A stretch of 8,894 nt of DNA from Bradyrhizobium sp. (GTDB taxonomy: Bacteria; Pseudomonadota; Alphaproteobacteria; Rhizobiales; Xanthobacteraceae), in assembly GCA_028290305.1 (NCBI GenBank), contig JAQGKC010000315.1:1-8894 (forward strand), in the 5' to 3' direction. A program made the translations under genes and the position numbers. The notes under the pieces were generated by a model. That model saw only the letters and a program-made list of their open reading frames with translations, did not search any database and was not told the DNA's origin. Positions within the stretch are counted from its first letter, which is position 1. Every line of letters starts with the position of its first letter. This document shows positions 1 to 7,419 of the stretch, one piece after another.

Positions 1-399
1 GGCGAACAGCTGCCGCTCACGCAGGACCTCGGCCGCTGCGCAACCGGTTGCCGGCTCGACGTCGGGCGTCTTCTCGAAGCCGGAACACGGATCGCGGGCG
101 CGATCGAAACAGGCGCGGACCTCGTGATCATCAACCGCTTCGGGCGGCAGTAGCGCGAAGGCAGAGGCCTGTCCTTCCTGATCGAGCGGGCGCTGGGCGC
201 CGACATCCCCGTCGTGATCGCGGTGCCGAGCCACCGCTTCGCCGACTGGATCAGATTCGCCGAGGGCATGAGCGTCAAGCTCGCCTGCGACCGCCGTTCG
301 CTACAGTCCTGGTGGCGCGCGGTCTCGACGCGCAATGCCGGCCTGATCGGGGCAAGCCACACCAAACGTCTGCGAAGTCTCCAAATAACAGGCGTTTAA
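1..399 (+). pseudogene. DUF2478 family protein, interrupted by an amber codon (5' end outside window)
   Basis: Frame 1 is open from the first base to the TAA at 397-399 except for one TAG at 151-153. The translation before the stop contains LTQDLGRCATGCRLDVGRLL and ADLVIINRFGRQ; after it comes REGRGLSFLIERALGADIPVVIAVP, then a WW near the C terminus. From memory of the family, this is the DUF2478 pattern, a small P-loop-like protein often encoded beside molybdate transport genes. Homology reads straight through the stop with no frameshift. The stop sits where relatives usually have a charged or polar residue (RFGKQ-x-xEGRGL), so one base change (for example GAG to TAG) explains it. A GTG at 214 could restart translation but would give only 61 residues without the N-terminal half. 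The beginning lies outside the window. The family call is fairly sure; no precise function can be given. A sequencing error at base 151 is the alternative to a true pseudogene. Confidence 0.72.
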
Positions 400-420
400 A
401 CAGACGACGTCACAAGCGCC

Positions 421-627
421 TCACAGCGTCTCCTGCTTGTGGCCACATTCCTTGCAAGTAAATTTCACCCTCGCCTCGCCGCGTTCGGCCGTCAGACGAT
501 TCGGCGCCCCGCATTTGCCGCAGACCGCCTCGACCCGGGTCTTGCCCTGCTTGATGACGAGAGCCTTCTTTTCCATGGTTTCGCGGATCAGCCGTTCGGC
601 CTCTTCCCGCATCGACTGCTTCGACAT
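421..627 (-). CDS. Small zinc-ribbon protein, 68 aa
   Basis: A 68-residue protein with an acidic/basic helical N-terminal half (about residues 6-24, REEAERLIRETMEKKALV) and a C-terminal ribbon. Two Cys pairs, CGKC (C36, C39) and CKEC (C58, C61), are spaced as expected for one four-cysteine zinc site. I chose the ATG at 625-627 over the one at 643-645. The former has AAGGGG about 9 nt upstream, whereas the upstream ATG has only GC-rich sequence. A -10-like TATAAG at 665-660 (minus strand) would put the transcript start near 653, leaving a usable leader only for the inner ATG; no good -35 is visible. It lies 70 bp downstream of the Rieske gene on the same strand and could be the last gene of that operon or independently transcribed. 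Its stop faces the DUF2478 pseudogene 21 bp away. The ligand or partner is unknown; nucleic acid or protein binding is only a guess from the fold. Confidence 0.7.
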   Translation of the reverse strand: MSKQSMREEAERLIRETMEKKALVIKQGKTRVEAVCGKCGAPNRLTAERGEARVKFTCKECGHKQETL

Positions 628-697
628 CAGCTCAAGCCCCTTCATGATCCGCGGGCGGGCTTATAGCACGCGTTTTGCGTAAGGCGAGTGAACGGCG

Positions 698-1111
698 TCA
701 AGTTTCCACGATCACATACGAGTCCTCGACATGCACCGGGAAGGTTTCGGCGATATAAGGTCCTTTCGCCAGATCTTCGCCGCTTTCGACCGCGACCGGA
801 AAGGCGCGGACCTTGACCCGTTTCGGGGCGAACCAGGACTGGCCGTTGCGCATGTCGAATTCCAAGCCGTGCCATGGACAGCGCAGCAATTCGCCGACCC
901 GCGAGCGCTGGTAGATTCCGGGCTCCGGCGAGGTCAATCGCGCCACGCAGGCGGCCTTGTCGAGCGGGGCGCCCTCATGCGGGCAGCGGTTCAATAGCGC
1001 GAAGAACTCGCCATTGACGTGGAACACGACGATATCGCGGCCGTCGATGCCGACGACCTTGTTGCCGCCTGGCGGGATCTCCGTGGTGCGGGCGACGATG
1101 TGACGGACCAT
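698..1111 (-). CDS. Rieske [2Fe-2S] ferredoxin-like protein
   Basis: A 137-residue single-domain Rieske protein. The two cluster-binding motifs are intact: C43-P-H45 (CPHEGAPL) and C78-P-W-H81 (CPWHGLEFD), giving two Cys and two His ligands to a [2Fe-2S] centre. No signal peptide or membrane segment is seen, so it should be cytoplasmic, like the ferredoxin components of ring-hydroxylating or other multicomponent oxygenases. The 32-residue spacing between motifs, with an inserted RLTSPEPGIYQRSRVGE stretch, is longer than in the smallest Rieske ferredoxins. The ATG at 1109-1111 is 4 nt after the TAG of the amidohydrolase fragment, with no convincing Shine-Dalgarno site, so translation was probably coupled to that upstream gene. 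Because the upstream gene has lost its 5' end, the operon's original promoter is probably gone and expression is uncertain. Homologous Rieske-amidohydrolase pairs suggest aromatic or xenobiotic breakdown, but no substrate can be named. Confidence 0.86.
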   Translation of the reverse strand: MVRHIVARTTEIPPGGNKVVGIDGRDIVVFHVNGEFFALLNRCPHEGAPLDKAACVARLTSPEPGIYQRSRVGELLRCPWHGLEFDMRNGQSWFAPKRVKVRAFPVAVESGEDLAKGPYIAETFPVHVEDSYVIVET

Positions 1112-1115
1112 CGCG

Positions 1116-1496
1116 CTACAACTTATAGAGCGCGCGGACGTTGCCGTTGAATATCTTGGCCCGCTCCGGTTCCGTCAGCGGCGTCTTGAAGGCGAAGCGC
1201 GGATCGTCGAAATCCCAATGCGGATAGTCCGACGAGAACAGCAGCCGGTCGACGCCGATCCATTCGATCAGCGAACGCAGATGCCTGGCCTCGTCGGGCT
1301 CGTCGATCGGCTGGGTCGTGAACCAGAACTGCTCGCGGACATATTCGGACGGCCGGCGCTTCAAATGCGGCACCTCGCTGCGGAAGCGGTCGAAATGCCG
1401 ATCCATCCGCCATATCGCCGACGCAATCCAGCCGAAGCCGCCCTCGATGAACACGATCTTCAGCCGCGGGAAGCTCTTCGTCACCCAGACCGGACG
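1116..1496 (-). pseudogene. Amidohydrolase-2 family (ACMSD-like metal hydrolase), C-terminal fragment
   Basis: The frame ending at TAG 1116-1118 encodes about 125 residues matching the C-terminal third of TIM-barrel amidohydrolases of the Amidohydro_2 family. Recognisable blocks are FPRLKIVFIEGGFGWIASAI, the REQFWFTTQPIDEP segment, and LLFSSDYPHWDFDDP, which holds the conserved catalytic/metal-site Asp, followed by a helical tail. The N-terminal two thirds, with the HxH metal motif, is absent. Just upstream of the conserved block the frame meets a TGA (1497-1499), and no other frame continues the homology. The only possible start is a GTG at 1484-1482. Full-length relatives are usually about 300-380 residues. 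It abuts the Rieske gene by 4 nt, so the intact ancestor was probably first in that operon. The break near 1490-1500 looks like a deletion or rearrangement joint rather than a point mutation. A short expressed fragment is possible but would not be catalytic. Confidence 0.76.
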
Positions 1497-1499
1497 TCA

Positions 1500-2021
1500 A
1501 TGGAATGCCGGAACTCTAGCTCCTGCGCTAAAAACGGCTGCGGAATACCCGAACGTTCACGTCGTAAACGTTCCGCCGCCGAGCGGTTCGAACCCTTCTG
1601 CGGGTCGCTTTTCCCTGTCCACGAGGCCGTTGCCGGTTGAAATGGGCGGATCGAGGACTTCCGATAATGTGACATCGCGTCCGATGCGGATTTTGGTTAC
1701 GACCGGGGGCATCGCGGAGATTGGCCAAGCCCGCACCAATCGAGTTCGAGTTGTGAGTACGCGCCCTACGAGCTCCGCCGGTCAATTCCAGTCGGATGCC
1801 AAGAACGAGATGCCGCCGTTCGGCTGCATCGCTCGCCGACCGATTTGCCCGTCGGGCTGGAGCGTTCGTTCTATAAAGTCTCGGCACCTCTCTTCATGGC
1901 ACGTTTGGACATGCCGACGAACACCGGGGGTGTCTGTTGAGCGTGGTAGACCCGAAGCGGTCGTGCGACGGCCTTTCTCTTCACCAAGATGGGCTCGACG
2001 ACGAGAGCTTGTCACCGAACG
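1500..2021. other. 522-bp stretch without a convincing gene
   Basis: This lies between the broken amidohydrolase and the RND permease stop. Several frames are open by chance, but none has a recognisable domain, plausible composition or start signal. The minus-strand frame from 2015 to 1557 is open except for a TGA at 1784-1782, and its peptide resembles nothing I know. Small dyads are present: an 8-bp palindrome GAACGTTC at 1551-1558 with AACGTTC again at 1567-1573, a 10-bp palindrome GGTTCGAACC at 1585-1594, and GCCCG-T-CGGGC at 1847-1857. The right end (1882 onward) resembles DNA on the other side of the RND gene. It is best read as intergenic debris from a rearrangement. Confidence 0.55.
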
Positions 2022-2031
2022 CTATGCGCGG
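1882..2031. repeat. Diverged repeat copy A, downstream end of the RND gene
   Basis: Four patches occur in the same order and orientation as in copy B (5459-5598): CGGCACCTCT (1882-1891); a 21-nt patch starting GACATGCCGACG (1908-1928), identical at 20 of 21 positions; GAGCTTGTCACCG (2005-2017), differing only by three transitions; and CGCTATGCGCGG (2020-2031), identical. Spacings differ by a 14-nt insertion after the first patch and a few other bases, and the stretch between the second and third patches does not align well by eye. The last patch overlaps the RND stop codon at 2022-2024. Confidence 0.45.
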
Positions 2032-5000
2032 CCCTGTCTTCGCCTTCGGCTCCAGTGCCTGAGGCGATCGAGATAGAGATAGACGACCGGCGTGGTATAG
2101 AGCGTCAGGATCTGGCTCAGGATCAGCCCGCCGAAGATGGCAATGCCCAGCGGCTGGCGGAACTCGCTGCCCTCACCCATGCCGATCATCAGCGGCACCG
2201 CGGCGAACAGGGCGGCCATGGTGGTCATCATGATCGGCCGGAAGCGCATCAAACAGGCTTCAAAGATGGCGTCGGCGGAAGCCAGCCCGCGCTGACGCTC
2301 GGCGTCGAGCGCGAAGTCGATCATCATGATGGCGTTCTTCTTCACGATACCGACCAGGAGGATCACGCCGATCATCGCGATAATGTCGAATTCCGTGCGA
2401 AACAGCATCAGCGCCAGCACCGCGCCAACGCCGGCCGAGGGCAGAGTGGACAGGATCGTGAGCGGATGAATGTAGCTCTCGTAAAGCACGCCGAGCGAGA
2501 TGTAGATGGTCGCCAGTGCAGCCATGATGAGAAACGGCTCGCTCGCCAGCGATTGCCGGAAGATCTTGGCGGCTCCGGCAAACTCACCGTGAATGCCCGT
2601 CGGCATGCCGATCCGGCTCATGGTCGTCTCGATTGCCGTAACCGCCGTGCTCAGCGATACACCCGTCGGGAGATTGAAGGAGACTGTGCTGGCGACCAGA
2701 AGATCCTGATGGTTTACGACCAGCGGCGTCTCGCCCTGTGCAAACCGCGCGACACTGGACAGTGGGATCATCGTCTCTGAACTGGTGCTGACGGCTGTTC
2801 CGGTCGACGAGCCCCCCTTGCCGGCCGCGCCGATCGAGTTGGTCGCGAGATTTCGTACCGCATTTGCTGCCACCGAACCGATCGAGGTCTTCTGCGAGGG
2901 CGAAACGACCGTTCCGGCCACCGCGTTGGTGGTTTGTGAACCGCTTGCGGATCCGCCCGAGGTGCTGACATAGACCTCGTTCAACGTCTGCGGATTCTGC
3001 CAGTAGGGGGGCGCAACCTCCATGATCACACGATACTGGTTGCGCGCGACATAGATCGTCGAGACCTGTCGCTGCCCAAAAGCATCGTAGAGCGTATTGT
3101 CGATCTGGCTGACCGTAATTCCGAGGCGGGAGGCGGCATCGCGATCGATCATCACATTGGATTGCAGGGCCTTGTTCTGCTGATCGCTGCTGACGTCGGC
3201 AAGAACCTGCTCGGTTTGAAGCGCAGCGACGAGCTTTGGTGTCCATTCATTGAGCTCATCGAATGTCGAGCCCTGCAGCGTGTATTGATACGCCGCATTG
3301 CCCGAACGCCCTCCGGCGCCGAGATCGCCGATCGACTGCAGAAACAACGTCGCGCCCGCCACGGCCGCGAGTTCACCCCGCAGCCGGCCGATCACCCGAT
3401 CGGCCGGCATTTTGCGTTCGCCAAGCGGTTTCAGCGATGCGAACACCGTGCCGGTATTGGTCGAGCCGCCCGGGCCCGGACCGCTCCCGCCGGTGAAACC
3501 GACGGCGGTGTCGACCGCCGGATCGCTTTTGACGATATCGATGAACTGCGTGAGCTTCTGCCGCATCGATTGAAACGAGATATGTTGATCGGCCTGGATC
3601 GATCCGATCAACAATCCAGTATCCTGCTGCGGGACGAAGCCCTTTGGAACGACCCCGTAGAGATAAAAGTTGAGGCCGAGGGTCGCGGCCAGGATCAGCA
3701 TCACCGAGCGCGGGTGACGCAACGCGACCGCGAGCGTCCACCGATAGCCGTTCAACATGACCTCGAAGATACGCTCGCTGGCCCGATAGATCCGTCCGTG
3801 CGGCTGGCCGCGATCTCCACGCAACAACACCGCGCACATCATCGGCGTCGTCGTCAGCGAGATGACGAGCGAGATCGCGATGGCAATCGCGACCGTCATG
3901 GCGAATTCACGAAACAGGCGACCGACCAGGCCGCCCATGAGCAGGATCGGAACAAAGACCGCGATCAATGACACGCTCATCGACAGAACGGTAAAGCCGA
4001 CCTCGCGGGCTCCAAGCAGCGTGGCATCCAGCCGCGACTTTCCCGCATCCATGTAGCGGGTGATATTTTCCAGCACGACGATGGCGTCGTCCACCACGAA
4101 TCCGGTCGCAACCGTAAGCGCCATCAGTGAGAAGATGTCGAGGCTGTAACCCAGCAAGTACATGACGGCAAACGTCGCAACCAGCGACACCGACACCGCC
4201 ACCACCGGTACCAGCGTGGCACGCACGTTGCGCAGGAACGCGAACACCACGAGAATCACCAGGGCTACGGCGATCACAAGCGTGATCTCGACGTCCCGCA
4301 GCGACGCCCGGATCGTCTTTGAACGATCGACTGCGAGATTGATATCAAGGGCGGGCGAGACCGAGGCCCGCAACTGCGGCATCAGCATCTTCACGCGATC
4401 GACCATCTGGATGATATTGGCGCCGGGCTGCCGGTATACGATCATCATGACCGCCGGCTTGCCGTTGGAAAGGCCCAGCGCGCGCACGTTTTCCACGGAA
4501 TCGATGACATCGCCAACGTCTGCGAGGCGTATCGCGGCGCCGTTGCGGTAAGCAACGATCAGTGACTTGTAGTCCTCCGCCTTTCTGGCCTGATCGTTGG
4601 AATAGATCTGGTGGCGCTGGCTCCCAACGTCGATTCCGCCTTTCGGACTGTGTGCGTTGGCGCTGCCGAGCGCGGCGCGGACGTCCTCCAGGCCGATGCC
4701 ATATTTGTAAAGCGCCGGAGGGATCAGCTCGACGCGCACGGCAGGCAGCGATCCGCCGCTCACGGCGACTTCGCCGACCCCCTCGACCTGCGACAGCTTC
4801 TGGGCGAGCACGGTGGAGGCGGCGTCATAGAGCTCGGCAGGCATCAGCGTATCCGACGTCAAGGTGTAGATCAGGATCGGCGCCGAGGCTGGATTGAACT
4901 TGCGGTAGGTGGGATTGCTCCGCAGATTGGTCGGCAGGTCGGCGCGCGCTGCATTGATTGCCGCCTGCACGTCACGCGCGGCGCCGTTGATGCTGCGATC

Positions 5001-5291
5001 GATATTGAACTGAAGATTGATGCGAGCGGAACCAAGCGAGCTCGCCGACGTCATTTCGGTGACATCGGCGATCTGGCCAAGGTGACGCTCGAGCGGGCTT
5101 GCGACCGTGGTGGCGACATCTACAGGACTGGCGCCGGGCAAGGTCGCTTGCACGGAAATGGTCGGAATGTCGACATCGGGCAGCGGCGAGACCGGTAGCT
5201 TGAAAAATGCGACGGCACCGGCCGCCACAAGTCCGAGCGACAGCAGCGTGGTGGCTACCGGACGGCGGATAAAAGGGGTGGAAAGACTCAT
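2022..5291 (-). CDS. RND multidrug efflux permease, MdtB/MdtC-like
   Basis: A complete 1089-residue inner-membrane proton-driven exporter of the hydrophobe/amphiphile efflux (HAE1) RND family. It starts with the typical MSLSTPFIRRPVATTLL amphipathic/TM1 segment. Two similar halves each have a periplasmic porter loop and a block of helices (TM2-6 about 336-490, TM8-12 about 915-1075). Proton-relay residues are present: D401-D402 in GFVVDDAIVVLEN, K985 in GIVKKNAIMM, and R1016 and T1023 in RFRPIMMTT. SSLGSARINLQFNIDRSINGAARDVQAAINAA and LTSDT are close to E. coli MdtC. MdtC-type proteins are about 1025 residues; the excess is mainly a Ser/Thr/Gly/Ala-rich insert at about 780-838 (bases 2778-2954). 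The ATG at 5289-5291 is fixed by N-terminal homology, although no good Shine-Dalgarno site precedes it. Relatives are usually co-transcribed with a periplasmic adaptor and often a second permease; neither is next to this gene. Substrates cannot be read from sequence. Confidence 0.95.
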   Translation of the reverse strand: MSLSTPFIRRPVATTLLSLGLVAAGAVAFFKLPVSPLPDVDIPTISVQATLPGASPVDVATTVASPLERHLGQIADVTEMTSASSLGSARINLQFNIDRSINGAARDVQAAINAARADLPTNLRSNPTYRKFNPASAPILIYTLTSDTLMPAELYDAASTVLAQKLSQVEGVGEVAVSGGSLPAVRVELIPPALYKYGIGLEDVRAALGSANAHSPKGGIDVGSQRHQIYSNDQARKAEDYKSLIVAYRNGAAIRLADVGDVIDSVENVRALGLSNGKPAVMMIVYRQPGANIIQMVDRVKMLMPQLRASVSPALDINLAVDRSKTIRASLRDVEITLVIAVALVILVVFAFLRNVRATLVPVVAVSVSLVATFAVMYLLGYSLDIFSLMALTVATGFVVDDAIVVLENITRYMDAGKSRLDATLLGAREVGFTVLSMSVSLIAVFVPILLMGGLVGRLFREFAMTVAIAIAISLVISLTTTPMMCAVLLRGDRGQPHGRIYRASERIFEVMLNGYRWTLAVALRHPRSVMLILAATLGLNFYLYGVVPKGFVPQQDTGLLIGSIQADQHISFQSMRQKLTQFIDIVKSDPAVDTAVGFTGGSGPGPGGSTNTGTVFASLKPLGERKMPADRVIGRLRGELAAVAGATLFLQSIGDLGAGGRSGNAAYQYTLQGSTFDELNEWTPKLVAALQTEQVLADVSSDQQNKALQSNVMIDRDAASRLGITVSQIDNTLYDAFGQRQVSTIYVARNQYRVIMEVAPPYWQNPQTLNEVYVSTSGGSASGSQTTNAVAGTVVSPSQKTSIGSVAANAVRNLATNSIGAAGKGGSSTGTAVSTSSETMIPLSSVARFAQGETPLVVNHQDLLVASTVSFNLPTGVSLSTAVTAIETTMSRIGMPTGIHGEFAGAAKIFRQSLASEPFLIMAALATIYISLGVLYESYIHPLTILSTLPSAGVGAVLALMLFRTEFDIIAMIGVILLVGIVKKNAIMMIDFALDAERQRGLASADAIFEACLMRFRPIMMTTMAALFAAVPLMIGMGEGSEFRQPLGIAIFGGLILSQILTLYTTPVVYLYLDRLRHWSRRRRQGRA

Positions 5292-5458
5292 GGAGCTACG
5301 CGATCGAGGCGGTTGCGGACCAGCTTCTATCCGGCGGCGCCTCGCTGCAACAGCCCCACAATGTCACACGGTACCGCCACACGCCTGCCGCGATTTCCTG
5401 ATGCGAAAAGAGCCGGCAACGTCCCGAAGTGAAAGCAAATACTGAATTGTCAGCATTC

Positions 5459-5598
5459 CGGCACCTCTGAGACATGCCGACGTACACCGGGAAGGATAAG
5501 GTCCGGAATCCGCACCGGGGCCGCATGGTTCTCCTGGCGATGCGAACGCATCGTCCAGAGACGGCGCGGAGTTTATCATCGGGCCGCGCTATGCGCGG
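5459..5598. repeat. Diverged repeat copy B, upstream side of the RND gene
   Basis: Partner of copy A (1882-2031), in the same orientation. Matching patches are CGGCACCTCT (5459-5468), a 21-nt patch starting GACATGCCGACG (5471-5491), GAGTTTATCATCG (5569-5581) and CGCTATGCGCGG (5587-5598). Distance from the second to the last patch start is 116 nt here and 112 nt in copy A. Mismatches inside the patches are mostly transitions, as expected of old homologous DNA rather than chance matches. Confidence 0.45.
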
Positions 5599-5625
5599 AC
5601 CCGTTGACGCCTCCTCACCATGAGG
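5538..5625. repeat. Cluster of three perfect inverted repeats
   Basis: Three dyads lie within 88 bp: CGATGCG-AA-CGCATCG (5538-5553), CCGCGC-TAT-GCGCGG (5584-5598, with two further G-C pairs beyond one mismatch), and CCTCA-CCA-TGAGG (5613-5625). The last two lie 31-75 nt beyond the chemoreceptor stop and could fold in its 3' end to stabilise the mRNA or help Rho-type termination; there is no U-tract. The CCTCACCATGAGG core resembles, from memory, palindromic elements scattered through Bradyrhizobium-type genomes; I cannot check this here. Confidence 0.6.
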
Positions 5626-5655
5626 GATTACACCACGCTTCAGTCTCGCGATTGG

Positions 5656-7332
5656 TTATCGTCCGGTGCCGGCAGCTTCCGCGGCGGCGCGCTGCATGCT
5701 CGATGACATCTCGCCCGTTACCGTGCTCTGCTCCTCGACCGCTGCGGCGGTCGACGTCACATACTCGCTGACTTCCTGAATCGACTGCTTGATCGCGGTG
5801 AGCGCACCGACCACGTCGGCGGAGATGGCGTTGAGGTTCCCGATTTCCTGCCCGATCTTGTCGGTGGCCTGCTTCGCTTGGTTGGCGAGACTCTTCACCT
5901 CGGAAGCAACAACCGCAAACCCTCTGCCGGCCTCGCCGGCCCGTGCGGACTCGATCGTGGCGTTAAGAGCCAGCAGATTGATCTGGCCGGTGATATTTCC
6001 GATCAGCTCGACGATGCCGCCCATCGCTTCGCTTGCCGCGCTAAGTCGTTGTGCCTGTTGATCCGCCGTATCCACCCTGACAACCGCCTCCGACGCGGTC
6101 TGCCTGGACTTGGTCATCGTCTCGGAGATTTCGCGCACCGAGGCGTTCAATTCCTCAGCGCCTGCCGCGACCGTCTCCATCATGCCGCGCACGCTTTCGG
6201 CCCTCTTGCGGGCGATCACCTGAACCGTGGTGTCTGCCGCGTATTTGACGACCTTAAACGGCTTGCCGTTCAGATCGAGGATCGGGTTGTAGGATGCCTG
6301 TATCCAGACTTCCCGCCCTCCCTTGCCGATACGTTTGAATTCTCCTGCCTGGTACTTGCCGGCGTTCAGATTTGCCCAGAACTCGCGGTATGCCGCGCTA
6401 TCGCGATCGGCGGGATCGACAAACATGCTGTGCTGCTTGCCCTGGATCTCGCCAAGCGAATAGCCCAGCGCGGTCAGAAAGTTTTCGTTCGCCGTCAGGA
6501 TGGACCCATCCATGTTGAATTCGATCACCGCCTGCGACTTTCCGATCGCGGCAATCTGGCCCGCCAGATCGGCCGTCCGCAGCTTCTGCTCGGTGACGTC
6601 GGTTGCGAACTTCACGACCTTGAAGGGCTTGCCCTTTTCATCAAGGATCGGGTTGTAGGACGCCAGAATCCAGACCTCCTTGCCGCCCTTGCCGATCCGC
6701 TTGTATTCCGCCGACTGGTATTCGCCCCGGTTGAGGCTTGCCCAGAATTCACGGTATGCGGCGCTGTCGCGCGTCGTCGGCTCGACAAACATGCTGTGAT
6801 GCTTGCCCTGGATCTCGCCGAGCGAATAACCGAGCGTTTTCAGGAAATTTTCGTTTGCCGTGATGACCGTGCCATCCAGCTTGAACGCGATGACCGCCTG
6901 CGCCCGGCCGATGGCCGCAATCATTCCAGCATTTTCCATGCTGGCGAGTTTCTCCGCAGTTATGTCCGTTGCAAACTTGATGACTCGATAGACCTTGCCA
7001 TTGCCGTCGAGTATGGGATTGTAAGAGGCCTGAATCCAGACCTCCTTGCCGCCCTTGCCGATGCGCTTGTACTCGGCGGCCTGGGATTCTCCCTGCTTGA
7101 GCTTCGCCCAGAATTCACGGTACGCGGCGCTTTCGCGCATCGCCGGCTCGACGAATATGCTGTGATGCTTGCCCTGGATCTCGCCAAGTGAATAACCGAG
7201 CGTTTTCAGAAAATTTTCGTTTGCCGTGATGACCGTGCCGTCCAGATTGAACTCGATCACCCCTTGCGACTTGCTGATTGCTGCGACCTGCGCCAGCGCC
7301 GCCCGTGCGACCGCATTGCTTCGCGAGAACAT
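5656..7332 (-). CDS. Soluble methyl-accepting chemotaxis protein with three PAS domains
   Basis: A 558-residue cytoplasmic chemoreceptor. After a short N-terminal segment come three PAS/PAC units starting near residues 25, 147 and 269, each with [22 protein letters not shown] and a PAC strand [17 protein letters not shown]. The methyl-accepting signalling domain covers about 385-558, and its conserved hairpin tip, [38 protein letters not shown], at about 446-483 is the CheA/CheW contact site. There is no transmembrane helix and no HAMP, so it senses an internal signal (redox, gas or small ligand) through the PAS units and feeds the CheA kinase. No C-terminal CheR/CheB-tethering pentapeptide is seen. 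I chose the ATG at 7330-7332 because AAGGGA precedes it by 8 nt and [13 protein letters not shown] fits PAS-chemoreceptor starts. The frame stays open up to 7653, but that extension would overlap the divergent methyltransferase gene and adds no domain. No che genes are nearby. Confidence 0.92.
   Translation of the reverse strand: MFSRSNAVARAALAQVAAISKSQGVIEFNLDGTVITANENFLKTLGYSLGEIQGKHHSIFVEPAMRESAAYREFWAKLKQGESQAAEYKRIGKGGKEVWIQASYNPILDGNGKVYRVIKFATDITAEKLASMENAGMIAAIGRAQAVIAFKLDGTVITANENFLKTLGYSLGEIQGKHHSMFVEPTTRDSAAYREFWASLNRGEYQSAEYKRIGKGGKEVWILASYNPILDEKGKPFKVVKFATDVTEQKLRTADLAGQIAAIGKSQAVIEFNMDGSILTANENFLTALGYSLGEIQGKQHSMFVDPADRDSAAYREFWANLNAGKYQAGEFKRIGKGGREVWIQASYNPILDLNGKPFKVVKYAADTTVQVIARKRAESVRGMMETVAAGAEELNASVREISETMTKSRQTASEAVVRVDTADQQAQRLSAASEAMGGIVELIGNITGQINLLALNATIESARAGEAGRGFAVVASEVKSLANQAKQATDKIGQEIGNLNAISADVVGALTAIKQSIQEVSEYVTSTAAAVEEQSTVTGEMSSSMQRAAAEAAGTGR
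6232..7260 (-). repeat. Tandem triplication encoding PAS units of exactly 122 codons
   Basis: Three head-to-tail copies within the chemoreceptor gene: 7260-6895, 6894-6529 and 6528 to about 6232 (the last diverges where the signalling domain begins). The period is 366 bp with no indels. The first two copies are nearly identical in places; for example the roughly 60-bp stretches beginning GAATAACCGAGCG on the plus strand at 6824 and 7190 differ at only a few bases, including silent positions. This suggests recent duplication or gene conversion. The third copy is more diverged ([18 protein letters not shown]). Confidence 0.9.
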
Positions 7333-7419
7333 CTCGAAAATCCCTTGTGCCCGAAAAACGAAAGCTCGTGGCCGCCGCTGATTCCAGTCTAATTTGATTT
7401 GTGCCGCTAAGATCTTAAT

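Larger units (their letters stand above)
5292..5655. other. 364-bp non-coding region between chemoreceptor and RND permease
   Basis: On the minus strand this is both the chemoreceptor 3' flank and the RND 5' leader. No frame here looks coding. It contains repeat copy B and a cluster of three perfect inverted repeats (5538-5625, listed separately), none followed by a T-run on the minus strand, so no classical Rho-independent terminator is evident. The 150 bp just upstream of the RND start has no clear sigma-70 promoter and no palindrome of the TetR/MarR kind that usually controls efflux genes. The missing adaptor gene would be expected here in a standard RND operon. Confidence 0.6.

Noticed and set aside
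400..420. Possible terminator between the DUF2478 pseudogene and the zinc-ribbon gene
   Set aside because: Only a weak GGCGTTT/AAGCGCC pairing across a long loop is available, and there is no U-tract on either strand.
1585..1595. GGTTCGAACCC, resembling a tRNA T-loop
   Set aside because: The flanking bases do not pair as a 5-bp T-stem on either strand, and no anticodon or D arm lies at the right distance, so it is treated as a chance palindrome.
1557..2015. Minus-strand frame of 153 codons open except for one stop at 1784-1782
   Set aside because: The peptide matches no family I recognise, its composition is Arg-heavy as in chance GC-rich frames, and it lacks a start signal. A decayed gene cannot be excluded.
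1318..2076. Plus-strand frame of 252 codons
   Set aside because: It runs antisense through the amidohydrolase fragment and the RND 3' end, and its Arg/Ser-rich composition is that of a shadow frame.
3162..3971. Plus-strand frame of 269 codons inside the RND gene
   Set aside because: It is antisense to a fully conserved permease and its His/Arg/Asp-rich peptide is a typical shadow of membrane-protein codons.
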